A program made the translations under genes and the position numbers. The notes under the pieces are model-generated. The model had not been told where the DNA came from. It did no database searches and was given only the letters and a program-made list of their open reading frames with translations. A stretch of 64,000 bases of DNA from Polyodon spathula (lineage: Eukaryota; Chordata; Actinopteri; Acipenseriformes; Polyodontidae). Location of the stretch: the NCBI RefSeq assembly GCF_017654505.1, contig NC_054549.1, forward strand, positions 21,107,331 through 21,171,330, written 5' to 3'. Of the stretch, positions 35,505 to 39,625 are shown one piece after another (position 1 is the stretch's first letter; the number at the start of each line of letters is the position of its first letter).

Positions 35505-35663
35505 ACAGCACACAGATAGAAATATACAGACACAGCAGTACTCACAGTCCAGGGGTATTTGAAGGGCAGCCTGGGTCCGACTCACACACAGGACCAGAAC
35601 CTGCAGCAGAACCAGTGCCCAGATCCGCGGGCCTCCCCCTCCCAGCTCCTTATAATCCTTCAT
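804..35663 (-). CDS. l1cam: Neural cell adhesion molecule L1, 21 coding exons, 3' end beyond window
   Basis: L1 is a type I membrane adhesion protein of axons and growth cones that binds itself, other Ig-superfamily proteins and integrins and anchors to ankyrin. The exons found encode a signal peptide, Ig1-Ig6 and FN3 repeats 1-4 (1,025 codons plus one base). Approximate residues: signal and N-terminus 1-39, Ig1 40-142, Ig2 143-240, Ig3 241-339, Ig4 340-431, Ig5 432-526, Ig6 527-624, FN1 625-723, FN2 724-818, FN3 819-926, FN4 927-1025. Every intron between domains is phase 1; introns inside domains vary (phases 2,1,2,1,2,2,1,0,0,1). All joins keep frame and all splice sites are GT-AG except the Ig1 first-exon acceptor. 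L1 rather than NrCAM, neurofascin or CHL1 is favoured by [20 protein letters not shown] in Ig2 and AAPYW / YGPGET in Ig4. Missing: mini-exon 3, FN5, membrane helix and ankyrin-binding tail. Many introns are full of tandem repeats. Whether this is an a or b paralogue cannot be told. Confidence 0.92.
978..1765. repeat. Purine-rich GAGA/GAGG repeat in L1 intron
   Basis: Nearly uninterrupted purine strand of GAG, GAGG and GAGAGCAGGTGAGGGG units, with a purine/pyrimidine interruption near 1440-1470 and around 1505-1540. The long frames on the other strand (Ser/Leu/Pro-rich) are products of this composition. Confidence 0.9.
1771..1893 (-). CDS. l1cam: L1 exon: FN3 repeat 4, first half
   Basis: 123 nt, phase 1 at both ends, acceptor TCTCCAG and donor GTGAG. 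It encodes [20 protein letters not shown], then [21 protein letters not shown] long purine-rich repeat begins just past the donor. Confidence 0.93.
2139..2346 (-). CDS. l1cam: L1 exon: FN3 repeat 3, second half
   Basis: 208 nt, phase 0 in and phase 1 out, acceptor CTCAG and donor GTAAG. It contains [19 protein letters not shown], where a basic RPKRH stretch matches the position of the protease-sensitive dibasic site of mammalian L1. It ends [18 protein letters not shown] and DTPEG. Confidence 0.93.
2347..2478. repeat. GTGA/GTGT microsatellite in intron
   Basis: GTGAGTGTGTGAC-type simple repeat filling most of the short intron between the two FN3-repeat-3 exons. Confidence 0.85.
2479..2594 (-). 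CDS. l1cam: L1 exon: FN3 repeat 3, first half
   Basis: 116 nt, phase 1 in and phase 0 out, acceptor TCCCAG and donor GTGAGG. It encodes [19 protein letters not shown], then [20 protein letters not shown], with sequon NVT. Confidence 0.93.
2700..2860. repeat. ACACTGAGATACACAG simple repeat and poly-C
   Basis: Short-period CA-rich repeat (gacacactgagatatac-like) followed by C runs near 2820-2860, in the intron between FN2 and FN3 exons. Confidence 0.8.
2908..3127 (-). CDS. l1cam: L1 exon: FN3 repeat 2, second part
   Basis: 220 nt, phase 0 in and phase 1 out, acceptor CCTCAG and donor GTGAGTG. It begins [19 protein letters not shown] and ends [17 protein letters not shown] with VTGYSGED. The last motif is conserved at the end of FN2 in L1. 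Confidence 0.93.
3128..3506. other. Intron with G-rich stretch and poly-C
   Basis: Intron between the two FN2 exons. It holds a G-rich segment near 3236-3345 and a C run near 3376-3408. No coding signal. Confidence 0.6.
3507..3571 (-). CDS. l1cam: L1 exon: FN3 repeat 2, first part
   Basis: Short 65-nt exon, phase 1 in and phase 0 out. It encodes [17 protein letters not shown] and IHWE, with sequon NQT. The acceptor is CTCCAG; the donor GTATGTG departs from the GTAAG/GTGAG seen elsewhere. Its place matches the small FN2 exon of mammalian L1. Confidence 0.88.
3620..3771. repeat. Echoes of the FN1 exon donor region
   Basis: Four or five imperfect copies of TTTACCTGCGNCAGGTGTG, at about 3624, 3662, 3696, 3716 and 3744, leading up to the true exon edge (donor 3766-3771). 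Each copy spans the last exon bases and the 5' splice site when read on the minus strand. Confidence 0.65.
3772..3966 (-). CDS. l1cam: L1 exon: FN3 repeat 1, second half
   Basis: 195 nt, phase 1 at both ends, acceptor TTGCAG and donor GTAAAG. It begins [17 protein letters not shown], carries sequon NES and the FN3 core [16 protein letters not shown], and ends SLETPAA. Imperfect copies of the donor region fill 3620-3765. Confidence 0.93.
3975..4535. repeat. GAGACAGAGACATT minisatellite
   Basis: Irregular tandem repeat of acagagacattgagacaca-like units in the intron inside FN3 repeat 1. It is stop-poor on the minus strand, giving a spurious Ser/Leu/Cys/Val-rich frame. Confidence 0.9.
4600..4795. 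repeat. Echoes of the FN1 first-exon donor region
   Basis: The phrase TTCTTACCCAGTATGGGGCTG at the true exon edge (about 4789) has partial copies at about 4600 (TTCTTACCCAGCGTGGGG), 4621 (TTCTTACCCAGCATGG) and 4758 (TTCTTAGTCAGCAGGGG, then CAGTATGGGGCTGTTC). Confidence 0.6.
4796..4897 (-). CDS. l1cam: L1 exon: FN3 repeat 1, first half
   Basis: 102 nt, phase 1 at both ends, acceptor GTTCAG and donor GTAAG. It encodes [18 protein letters not shown] and [16 protein letters not shown], with the conserved FN3 tryptophan. Copies of the exon end and donor recur at 4600-4640 and 4740-4795. Confidence 0.93.
4910..4975. repeat. GA microsatellite with G run
   Basis: GAGA tract interrupted by a run of G. 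It supplies the polypyrimidine tract of the FN1 acceptor on the minus strand. Confidence 0.9.
5228..5352 (-). CDS. l1cam: L1 exon: Ig6, second half
   Basis: 125 nt, phase 2 in and phase 1 out, acceptor TTCCAG and donor GTGAGTA. It contains [19 protein letters not shown] and the second Ig6 cysteine in [15 protein letters not shown]. Confidence 0.93.
5383..5545. repeat. Foldback repeat (GACGCTGAGAAAGACTTCC family)
   Basis: An arm at 5383-5424 is the reverse complement of an arm at 5463-5502 (core GAAGACGCTGAGA..GACTTCCAGTGGAAACGC), separated by about 40 bp. A third partial copy follows at 5525-5545. A related single copy lies at 48741-48806. It looks like a small palindromic non-autonomous element; family unknown. 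Confidence 0.75.
5582..5750 (-). CDS. l1cam: L1 exon: Ig6, first half
   Basis: 169 nt, phase 1 in and phase 2 out, acceptor CTCAG and donor GTGAGG. It encodes [20 protein letters not shown] and [12 protein letters not shown], ending [16 protein letters not shown]. Mammalian L1 has an integrin-binding RGD at the position of RRD here. Confidence 0.92.
5800..10503. repeat. 10-bp-period minisatellite, about 4.6 kb
   Basis: Tandem array of GAGGTGTGTG and GAGGTGTATT decamers (also GAGGTGTATG, GAGGAGTGTG) filling the intron between the Ig5 and Ig6 exons. It is interrupted by non-repeat DNA at about 6490-6740, 9066-9105 and 9945-10025. The left part (5800-6135) has a GTGTATAG-type variant. No decamer carries a stop in two minus-strand frames, giving spurious frames over 1,000 codons rich in His, Thr, Pro and Ser. 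A phrase TGTTGATGTGTATGGAGGCG recurs at about 7251, 7871, 8431, 8865 and 9402, showing higher-order duplication. Confidence 0.95.
10527..10699 (-). CDS. l1cam: L1 exon: Ig5, second half
   Basis: 173 nt, phase 2 in and phase 1 out. It contains [16 protein letters not shown], the second Ig5 cysteine ([11 protein letters not shown]) and sequons NGT and NIS. The donor GTGAG stands about 25 bp from the edge of the large 10-bp minisatellite. Confidence 0.94.
10791..10976. repeat. 43-bp tandem repeat containing the Ig5 donor
   Basis: Five copies start at 10791, 10834, 10877, 10920 and 10963, exactly 43 bp apart. The last copy contains the true 5' splice site of the Ig5 first exon. Read on the minus strand, three upstream-unit copies have GCAAGAG in place of GTAAGAG and the outermost has GTGAGAC. 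Confidence 0.9.
10977..11088 (-). CDS. l1cam: L1 exon: Ig5, first half
   Basis: 112 nt, phase 1 in and phase 2 out. It encodes [15 protein letters not shown] and the first Ig5 cysteine ([10 protein letters not shown]), ending PDVTW. The acceptor follows a pure CT run. The donor GTAAGAGAAC is the last member of a 43-bp tandem array in which the donor region is repeated. Confidence 0.94.
11089..11985. repeat. GA/GAG purine-rich repeat
   Basis: About 900 bp of GAGAGAGGAGAGGGG-type purine repeat in the intron between Ig4 and Ig5 exons, broken by a few short mixed segments (for example 11140-11190 and 11685-11715). No coding content; long Ser/Leu/Pro or Glu/Arg frames are artefacts. Confidence 0.92.
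11986..12485. other. Unique intronic sequence
   Basis: Non-repetitive, AT-richer DNA between the purine tract and the Ig4 second exon. No open frame with splice signals and no recognised repeat. Confidence 0.5.
12486..12629 (-). CDS. l1cam: L1 exon: Ig4, second half
   Basis: 144 nt, phase 1 at both ends, acceptor TCTCAG and donor GTGAG. It contains [19 protein letters not shown] with the second Ig4 cysteine and ends [10 protein letters not shown]. Confidence 0.94.
12789..12920 (-). CDS. l1cam: L1 exon: Ig4, first half
   Basis: 132 nt, phase 1 at both ends, acceptor GTGCAG and donor GTGAG. It encodes [18 protein letters not shown], then the first Ig4 cysteine (LDCDVAG) and [11 protein letters not shown], which are L1 hallmarks. 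Confidence 0.95.
13070..13254 (-). CDS. l1cam: L1 exon: Ig3, second half
   Basis: 185 nt from acceptor TTTCAG to donor GTAAG. It encodes [12 protein letters not shown], an N-glycosylation sequon (NITE), the second cysteine in [11 protein letters not shown], and ends YTVSVE in phase 1. Confidence 0.94.
13376..13830. repeat. Tandem copies of the Ig3 exon end and its donor
   Basis: The block CTGTACTCAC-AGCCCCTCTGCGATGC onward (5' splice site plus the last about 70 nt of the Ig3 first exon, minus strand) starts at 13376, 13495, 13611 and 13699, and then at the true exon (13821). Spacings are 119, 116, 88 and 122 bp. The exon-derived part is nearly identical in four copies; the copy at 13699 has small indels. 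C/T-rich intron DNA links them. None has a polypyrimidine acceptor, so they are not exons themselves. Confidence 0.92.
13831..13942 (-). CDS. l1cam: L1 exon: Ig3, first half
   Basis: 112 nt, entering in phase 1 after CGCAG and leaving in phase 2 at GTGAGT. It encodes [19 protein letters not shown], then [17 protein letters not shown] with the first Ig3 cysteine. The last 70 nt plus donor recur four more times in the following intron (13381-13765). Confidence 0.93.
14257..15258 (-). pseudogene. Tc1-like transposase, interrupted at codon 4 by LINE
   Basis: Cut-and-paste transposase of the DD34E type. The ATG with two more codons lies at 18228-18220. The remainder resumes at 15258 ([15 protein letters not shown]) and stays open to GGSTKY and a stop at 14257. 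It has an N-terminal helix-turn-helix pair ([16 protein letters not shown]), a GRPPKL linker, and catalytic [14 protein letters not shown] and SPDLNPIEN with all three acidic residues. Apart from the LINE insertion no frameshift or stop is seen, so it was intact when hit. Confidence 0.93.
15351..16028 (+). pseudogene. LINE endonuclease fragment
   Basis: Open frame with apurinic-endonuclease motifs in order: [56 protein letters not shown]. It begins in mid-frame (no good ATG) and ends at a TAA after KSND, beyond which the protein continues in another frame ([19 protein letters not shown]), so a frameshift separates it from the connecting region. Confidence 0.88.
16029..18127 (+). pseudogene. 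LINE reverse transcriptase, frameshifted
   Basis: Connecting region and RT broken into at least five frames. RT motifs: [58 protein letters not shown]. At 17319-17335 an extra base turns the catalytic KFVDDTK into a shifted frame that soon stops; a further shift lies near 17597. It ends [15 protein letters not shown]. Comparison with the intact copy at 40335-41885 shows the breaks directly. Confidence 0.9.
18985..19222 (-). mobile_element. SINE-like dispersed repeat, copy 1
   Basis: On the plus strand it runs from GGACCACCATCA..TTTACAAGATACGAGACT through ATGCATCAGCTGCA to CCACTGGACCACCTCAGCC. The better-preserved copy at 53434 ends in a GCGCTATATAAAAATAAAG(ATT)n tail, typical of L2-type SINE ends, so this copy lies on the minus strand. 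Confidence 0.7.
20017..20243 (-). mobile_element. SINE-like dispersed repeat, copy 2
   Basis: Same family as at 18985, 34005 and 53434, within segment B of the tandem duplication. It is immediately preceded by an inverted repeat of ACTACATTTCCCGTCATCC (19922-20006). Confidence 0.75.
20462..20632 (-). CDS. l1cam: L1 exon: Ig2, second half
   Basis: 171 nt, phase 1 to phase 1, with acceptor TCTCCAG and donor GTGAGT. It encodes [20 protein letters not shown], the second Ig2 cysteine in DYMCHAHF, then [11 protein letters not shown]. The last two motifs are the best evidence for L1 itself among the four vertebrate L1-family genes. Confidence 0.95.
20700..21110. repeat. CA-rich microsatellite region
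   Basis: ACACACAC tracts mixed with GACCTACAGAGAGA units in the intron between the two Ig2 exons. No coding signal. Confidence 0.9.
21132..21251 (-). pseudogene. Degenerate tandem copy of the Ig2 exon
   Basis: Same sequence as the intact exon at 21282-21404 but with several small indels that break the frame. The donor region reads CTAAG instead of GTAAG and no acceptor precedes the copy. The spacing between matching donor-side bases is 133 bp. It is either a decayed tandem exon duplication or a mis-assembled noisy second copy of the same locus. Confidence 0.8.
21282..21404 (-). CDS. l1cam: L1 exon: Ig2, first half
   Basis: 123 nt encoding [19 protein letters not shown], the first Ig2 cysteine (VLPCNPP) and PRIYWMDM. 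Poly-C acceptor ending CAG, donor GTAAG, phase 1 at both ends. A degenerate second copy of the exon lies about 133 bp away on the intron side (21132-21251). Confidence 0.93.
21640..21900 (+). mobile_element. Diverged LINE 3' fragment
   Basis: The phrases [19 protein letters not shown] and RTRGD in the + frame parallel the C-terminal end of the LINEs at 17.9 kb and 40.4 kb ([22 protein letters not shown]). It ends CTCTTATGTTCTGTTATGTTCTG, a variant of the same 8-bp tail, so it is an older, diverged member of that class. Confidence 0.7.
21901..22285. other. Unique intronic sequence
   Basis: Non-repetitive AT-rich DNA between the LINE fragment and the first 40-bp array. No gene seen. It ends in ATTTACCATGGTTTATG, the leader shared with other arrays. 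Confidence 0.5.
22290..23405 (+). repeat. 40-bp satellite array 1
   Basis: About 28 copies of a 40-bp unit made of two related 20-mers, GCTTTACCAGACCTCTCTGT and GCTTTACAATGCTTCCCTAT. The unit has no stop in any plus frame, so all three frames are open (Leu/Cys/Ala/Phe-rich artefact). This array is the most diverged one and contains a small interruption near 22700-22745. Confidence 0.96.
23410..24518. other. Unique sequence inside the Ig1-Ig2 intron
   Basis: The longest repeat-poor stretch near the Ig1 exons. It contains a paired RFX-like motif at 23782-23810. Open frames here have no splice support or recognised domain. Confidence 0.5.
23782..23810. promoter_or_regulatory. Candidate RFX X-box pair
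   Basis: The palindrome GTTTCCTTGGAAAC (23782-23795), one base, then GTTGTCATGGAGAT (23797-23810). Both fit the RFX consensus GTTNCC..GGNAAC (the second as a one-sided match). They sit in non-repetitive intron DNA. Function is inference. Confidence 0.35.
24519..25250. repeat. CAG-rich minisatellite
   Basis: Tandem CAGTATCAGTGCAG / CAGTATCAGCGCAGTG units with several variants, most regular at 25045-25235. It abuts the donor of the Ig1 second exon. Frames read Gln/Ser/Ala/Val repeats and are artefacts. Confidence 0.93.
25264..25466 (-). CDS. l1cam: L1 exon: Ig1, second half
   Basis: 203 nt beginning [15 protein letters not shown] and including the second Ig1 cysteine ([12 protein letters not shown]). 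Acceptor CTAG and donor GTAAG are present; exit phase 1. A CAG-rich minisatellite starts within about 15 bp of the donor on the intron side. Confidence 0.93.
25609..25714 (-). CDS. l1cam: L1 exon: Ig1, first half
   Basis: 106 nt encoding [17 protein letters not shown] through the first Ig cysteine (LKCEATG), ending in phase 2 before GTGAGT. VITEQSP is a strong L1-family signature. The expected acceptor AG reads CG (25716-25715 on the minus strand) directly after a long CT run. The exon length and both phases fit a boundary exactly there, so this is probably a base error or mutation of AG. Confidence 0.9.
25715..27480. repeat. GA tract and GTGAGTGAGT/GTCTGAGT array
   Basis: GA microsatellite (25715-25760), then a long irregular GTGAGTGAGTGTGTCTGAG repeat, with a rearranged, partly inverted middle (about 26000-26980, mixed CACTCACT and GTGAGTGA). 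The jumbled orientation suggests foldback rearrangement or poor assembly of a long microsatellite. It lies directly upstream of the Ig1 acceptor. Confidence 0.85.
27481..28924. other. Unique intronic DNA with microsatellites
   Basis: Mostly non-repetitive, with CTAT (28085-28112), GA (28197-28252) and ATT (28845-28914) microsatellites. No gene or known element seen. 28255-28730 is of average GC and repeat-poor. Confidence 0.5.
28925..31356 (-). mobile_element. DNA transposon with 116-bp inverted repeats, class not recognised
   Basis: The left end (28925-29040, TTTTTTGTTCCTGGGTAGTA onward) is, by eye, a perfect inverted copy of the right end (about 31240-31352) over about 115 bp, apart from the length of the terminal T/A run. 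Between them lies a two-exon gene on the minus strand. No target duplication could be fixed because both ends are in T/A runs. The near-perfect ends argue for recent movement although the gene is broken. Confidence 0.88.
29177..31054 (-). pseudogene. Two-exon transposon protein, cysteine-rich, broken
   Basis: Exon 1, 30845-31054: [18 protein letters not shown] and then, after a one-base shift, a CERCKK pair. Donor GTAAG, 188-bp intron, acceptor TTGTAG. Exon 2, 29177-30656: [32 protein letters not shown], an acidic linker, [62 protein letters not shown] and a stop after KTTHF. About 560 residues if repaired. Breaks: one extra base near 30920, a homopolymer A shift near 30855, a shift near 30190, and an in-frame TAG at 29939-29941. 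The Cys pairs suggest zinc binding. I recall similar uncharacterised repeat-borne proteins in invertebrates and fish, but cannot name a superfamily or catalytic residues. Confidence 0.82.
31580..31652 (+). mobile_element. SINE-like repeat, 3' fragment
   Basis: ATCTTGTAAGGCGATTTGTGATGGTGGTCC through GGCGCTATATAAAAAAGCG matches the tail of the SINE-like family at 53434-53655, in the same orientation. Confidence 0.65.
31653..32828. other. Unique intronic DNA
   Basis: No gene recognised. It has an ATT microsatellite (31978-32012), short CA tracts and the palindrome at 32563-32625. Confidence 0.5.
32563..32625. promoter_or_regulatory. Inverted pair of ACTACAGCTCCCAGCAT motifs
   Basis: ACTACAGCTCCCAGCAT (about 32563-32579) faces its reverse complement ATGCTGGGAGCTGTAGT (about 32609-32625) across about 30 bp. 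Each half resembles the ZNF143/Staf site (ACTACAATTCCCAGCATGC). It could also be a foldback repeat end. Binding is not shown. Confidence 0.4.
32829..33195 (+). mobile_element. tRNA-derived SINE
   Basis: Starts GGGGCTCCCGAGTGGCGC (box A-like) and has a clear RNA polymerase III B box GGTTCGAGTCC at 32869-32879, followed by a GC-rich body (CACTGCCGACCG..CTCGGTCGCC). It resembles a SINE I associate with sturgeon and paddlefish, in a shortened and rearranged form. The 3' end is approximate. Confidence 0.75.
33196..34004. other. Unassigned intronic DNA
   Basis: No gene seen. It holds G and C homopolymer runs (33400-33415, 33668-33680, 33717-33740) and a TA microsatellite near 33914-33935. Confidence 0.5.
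34005..34250 (-). mobile_element. SINE-like dispersed repeat, copy 3
   Basis: Nearly complete copy: the plus strand begins TTATTTTTATATAGCGCC and runs through GATACGAGACTAGGG and GATTTGAACCTCCTGC to CCGCTGGACCACACTGCC. The TATATAGCGCC end is the reversed 3' tail, so the element is on the minus strand. Confidence 0.8.
34744..35300. repeat. 58/59-bp tandem array
   Basis: About nine copies of GGGGATCTGAGAGC(C)AGCTAATTCAATACAG.. with CTAGTGTAGAGAACTCAG and TGCTGTACT. Copies are almost identical, with a CC/C alternation (GAGAGCCAGC or GAGAGCAGC). Confidence 0.95.
35432..35506. repeat. CTAT microsatellite
   Basis: About 18 CTAT units ending 40 bp from the donor of the signal-peptide exon. Confidence 0.95.
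35546..35663 (-). CDS. l1cam: L1 signal-peptide exon (first coding exon)
   Basis: ATG at 35663-35661 opens a frame with a short polar start, a hydrophobic core ([13 protein letters not shown]) and a likely signal-peptidase site after RTQA. It continues ALQIPLD, comparable to the mature L1 start LIQIP. A GTGAGT donor follows at 35545-35540, in phase 1. The ATG is preferred because the upstream in-frame codons reach only a GTG. An AG directly before the ATG could be an acceptor; a stronger one lies farther upstream, at about 35917. Confidence 0.85.
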
Positions 35664-35917
35664 TCTGACAGACACACGCAGATATACACAGATCAGCCGT
35701 GTGTATGCAAATGTAGCTCAGAGGAATCGCAATCCTTTCTTTCCTTCCGTCCGCCGTGCTTTGCTCGCTTGGTTTGAGGCAGAGGTCCTCGAGGATCGCG
35801 GGGAATGAGGCTCAGTGGTGCAGGCAGGCAGGCAGGGCTCTGTGTGAAGGTGTGGATGTCTCTCTGGGGGGTTTGGGACTCCTTGCTTTCTTGATGGTAG
35901 CCGAGGCTTGATGCGCT
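35664..35917 (-). other. l1cam: Probable 5'UTR of the first coding exon
   Basis: Reading on the minus strand, a T-run ending in CAG lies near 35918-35935 and looks like a splice acceptor. The 250 nt from there to the ATG have low repeat content and would be 5' untranslated sequence in the same exon. The alternative is that the exon starts at the AG just before the ATG. No upstream first exon or promoter could be identified. Confidence 0.4.
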
Positions 35918-35972
35918 GAAAAAAAAAAAAAAAAGAAAGAACTCCCCTCCCCACACCCTTTGGGATCTGAGG

Positions 35973-35974
<2 letters not shown>

Positions 35975-36009
<35 letters not shown>

Positions 36010-36025
36010 AGAGAGAGAGAGTATC
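35975..36025. repeat. GA microsatellite
   Basis: GAGAGA tract with a GGGAGGGA interruption, just upstream of the probable 5'UTR exon. Confidence 0.9.
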
Positions 36026-36094
36026 GTTAGTCAGTTGCATTTATGTGACATTTGGGATTTCTTGTATGTGTTAATGTATGTGTAATTCGCCCTG

Positions 36095-36725
36095 ACTGAA
36101 TGCGATCCAGCCCTCTGAAATGCCTTTATAATATACAGCACTAGACTCTGATATTGATGAGATCCAGCCTTCTGAAATTCCTTTATAATATATAACACTA
36201 GACCCTGCTATTGATGAGATCCAGCCCTCTGAAATGTCTTTATAATATACAGCACTAGACCCTGATATTGATGAGATCCAGCCCTCTGAAATGTCTTTAT
36301 AATATACAGCACTAGACCCTGATATTGATGCGATCCAGCCCTCTGAAATGTCTTTATAATATACAGCACTAGACCCTGATATTGATGAGATCCAGCCCTC
36401 TGAAATGTCTTTATAATATACAGCACTAGACCCTGATATTGATGAGATCCAGCCCTCTGAAATGTCTTTATAATATACAGCACTAGACCCTGATATTGAT
36501 GAGATCCAGCCCTCTGAAATGTCTTTATAATATACAGCACTAGACCCTGATATTGATGCGATCCAGCCCTCTGAAATGTCTTTATAATATACAGCACTAG
36601 ACCCTGATATTGATGCGATCCAGCCCTCTGAAATGTCTTTATAATATACAGCACTAGACCCTGATATTGACGCGATCCAGCCCTCTGAAATGTCTTTATA
36701 ATATACAGCACTAGACACTGATATT
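36095..36725. repeat. 57-bp tandem array
   Basis: About eleven copies of a 57-bp unit (GATATTGATGAGATCCAGCC, CTCTGAAATGTCTTTATAAT, ATACAGCACTAGACCCT). Because 57 is divisible by three, one minus frame reads a 19-residue repeat (SSAVYYKDISEGWIASISG) throughout. The reading frame has no supporting start, splice or homology and is taken as chance. Confidence 0.95.
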
Positions 36726-37767
36726 TGGTGCTTTTCTGTATTGTTACACTCTTAGTAACCTGTATTTGGGGGGTTGGTTGGTAAAATGGTCTGTTTTCAA
36801 CCTGCTTCCACCTGTCTGCAAACTGTGCTGCGTTTTATTGGGCCCTCTAAGGTTAAAGGATCAATACAAAGCAATGGATCAATGAATAAAATCAATAGAA
36901 GCCAGCCCTCATTACTCCTCTAGAGACCCGAGAAATAAATATCTGTAGTGCAAGAACACTAAATAAGAGCCTCTCTGTCTGTCTGCCTACCTGTGTGTGT
37001 GTGTGTGTCTGTCTGCCTGCATGTATGTCTGTCTCAAACGTGCAGCTACAGACACGTGCAGACAGACAAACGGACACTGTATCACCTAGCCCCCCCCCCC
37101 CCCCCCCCCCAACCCCCCCCAGATACGGTAAGGAGAGACCCGAAGTTTATTTGTTTGGGATGGAAAACGTTAGTTTCACAAAACTGCCATTGAGATGGTG
37201 TTTAAAAGTGGGGCAGTGAGTACACAGATGCAGCATCCCCATTCGATACTAACCCTTTTAAATATTTAAACTAGCAGGGGGGCTCTGTGTTAACCATGCC
37301 TCAGGGTCAGTGTGCATACAGACACAGAGAGAGAGGAACGCGCTCAGAATTCAGCAGCAGCCTGCCTCCCACTCCCCCCTCACACACACACACAGGCCCG
37401 CCAGCATTCAAAATGAATTCACAGATTCGAGGGGTCTCACCCTGGACGTGCATCGCAATGACGAAACTCCAAGGACGAGAGCCATAGAGATTGATAGAAC
37501 ACAGGGATCTCTGAAACGATACGGGGACCCCTTTAAAAAAGAGGTGCCCCCCCTCCTCCCCTCCCCTCCTCTCTAACTAGCCTGCAGTCAGTTATATTTC
37601 ATTTCAAATAGCAAAGCAAAATTATATTCAGAAACATACCGACAGGCAGTTTTCTTTATTCTAGCAGTCTCTCTATCCTCCCTTATCTCCATGTCGACAG
37701 ATCTGACTTGAAATGAGTTTCAACCTGAGCCACACAGACTCGCACACGCACACACACACACACACAA
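36726..37767. other. Upstream DNA without recognised gene
   Basis: Mostly unique sequence with a poly-C run (37090-37120) and short CA/TG tracts. No supported gene. Confidence 0.5.
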
Positions 37768-38010
37768 GCATGGTAAAGCACAGAGAGGTCTGGTAAAGCA
37801 TAGGGAAGCATTGTAAAGCACAGAGAGGTGTGGTAAAGCATAGGGAAGCATTGTAAAGCACATAGAGGTCGCATAGGGAATCACTGCGTAACATTCGGAG
37901 AGGGGGTAAAGCATAGGGAAGCATTGTAAAGCACAGAGAGGTCTGGTAAAGCATAGGGAAGCATTGTAAAGCACAGCGAGGGCTGGTAAAGCACAGGGAA
38001 GCATTGTAAA
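37768..38010 (-). repeat. 40-bp satellite array 2
   Basis: About six units in reverse orientation to array 1, with an interruption at about 37862-37905. The far edge reads, on the minus strand, TTTACCATGGTTTCTTTAC, similar to the leader of array 1. Confidence 0.93.
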
Positions 38011-38580
38011 GAAACCATGGTAAACTAACCCACCCTCTCTCCTCTATCTCCCCTCCTCTCTCTCATTCCTTTGAGGTCACTGAAGTCTAACCCACATACC
38101 ATCTGCTGCTGATACAACAAATGAGTGCAACAGAGAGAGAAAGAAAGTGGAAGAGAGGGGGGGGGGCGGTGAGGGGAAGAGAGAGTGGGAGAGAGGCATG
38201 GAGGATAAACTGCTCCCTCCGTCCCTCCCTCCCTCACCCCCTTAAGAGAAAGGGTGTTCCCTCCAGTCCAAACTTGAGGTTACTGAAAATTCATCTCAAA
38301 GTTAGATTAGAGGCCAGCTTGCAGTTTCTCAATCTGCCGCTCCTGTTGGAGTGAGAGTGGTGATCCCCTCGGCTCTGCTAATCTAACGAAGGGTTTCGAT
38401 GCACGCCCCTCCAGACCTAGTTAGCATTGTTGAGGGGAGACTAGAACCCAGCGTCACCGCGTGCAACATGCACTCTAGCAGGACAGCAGAGCTGCACAGG
38501 CACCCAGATCTGTGAGCTGATCTCTATCTGCCAGATTTTATAATCTGCTTGACAATGCCAAATTACTGTGCAAATTTATC
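38011..38580. other. Spacer between two opposed 40-bp arrays
   Basis: Unique DNA separating array 2 (minus) and array 3 (plus). Nothing recognised beyond a GA-rich stretch near 38130-38200. Confidence 0.5.
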
Positions 38581-39625
38581 ATGCCTCTCTGTGCTTTACA
38601 ATGCTTCCCTATGCTTTACCAGACCTCTCTGTGCTTTACAATGCTTCGCTATGCTTTACCCGACCTCTCTGTGTTTTACAATGCTTCCCTATGCTTTACC
38701 CGACCTCTCTGTGCTTTACAATGCTTCCCTAAGCTTTGCCAGACCTCTCTGTGCTTTACAATGCTTCCCTAAGCTTTACCAGACCTCTCTGTGCTTTACA
38801 ATGCTTCCCTATGCTTTACCAGACCTCTCTGTGCTTTACAATGCTTCCCTATGCTTTACCAGACCTCTCTGTGCTTTACAATGCTTCCCTATGCTTTACC
38901 AGACCTCTCTGTGCTTTACAATGCTTCCCTATGCTTTACCAGACCTCTCTGTGCTTTACAATGCTTCCCTATGCTTTACCAGCCTCTCTGTGCTTTACAA
39001 TGCTTCCCTATGCTTTACCAGACCTCTCTGTGCTTTACAATGCTTCCCTATGCTTTACCAGACCTCTCTGTGCTTTACAATGCTTCCCTATGCTTTACCA
39101 GACCTCTCTGTGCTTTACAATGCTTCCCTATGCTTTACCAGACCTCTCTGTGCTTTACAATGCTTCCCTATGCTTTACCAGACCTCTCTGTGCTTTACAA
39201 TGCTTCCCTATGCTTTACCAGACCTCTCTGTGCTTTACAATGCTTCCCTATGCTTTACCAGACCTCTCTGTGCTTTACAATGCTTCCCTATGCTTTACCA
39301 GACCTCTCTGTGCTTTACAATGCTTCCCTATGCTTTACCAGACCTCTCTGTGCTTTACAATGCTTCCCTATGCTTTACCAGACCTCTCTGTGCTTTACAA
39401 TGCTTCCATATGCTTTACCAGACCTCTCTGTGCTTTACAATGCTTCCCTATGCTTTACCAGACCTATCTGTGCTTTACAATGCTTCCCTATGCTTTACCA
39501 GACCTCTCTGTGCTTTACAATGCTTCCCTATGCTTTTCCAGACCTCAATGTGCTTTACAATGCTTCCCTATGCTTTACCAGACCTCTCTGTGCTTTACAA
39601 TGCTTCCCTGTGCTTTACCACTCTG
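38581..39625 (+). repeat. 40-bp satellite array 3
   Basis: About 26 copies of the same unit, much more uniform than array 1; one copy near 38980 lacks two bases. Open in all three plus frames. Confidence 0.96.

Noticed and set aside
25715..35545. REST/NRSE silencer element expected in an L1 intron
   Set aside because: Looked for the 21-bp consensus on both strands by eye and found no convincing match; absence is not proven.
804..35663. NrCAM, neurofascin or CHL1 as identity of the gene
   Set aside because: Ig2 ([17 protein letters not shown]) and Ig4 (AAPYW..YGPGET) signatures fit L1 best; the other family members differ at these positions from memory.
35661..35675. Earlier start of the L1 signal peptide four codons upstream
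   Set aside because: That codon is GTG; the ATG at 35663-35661 is the first in-frame methionine codon.
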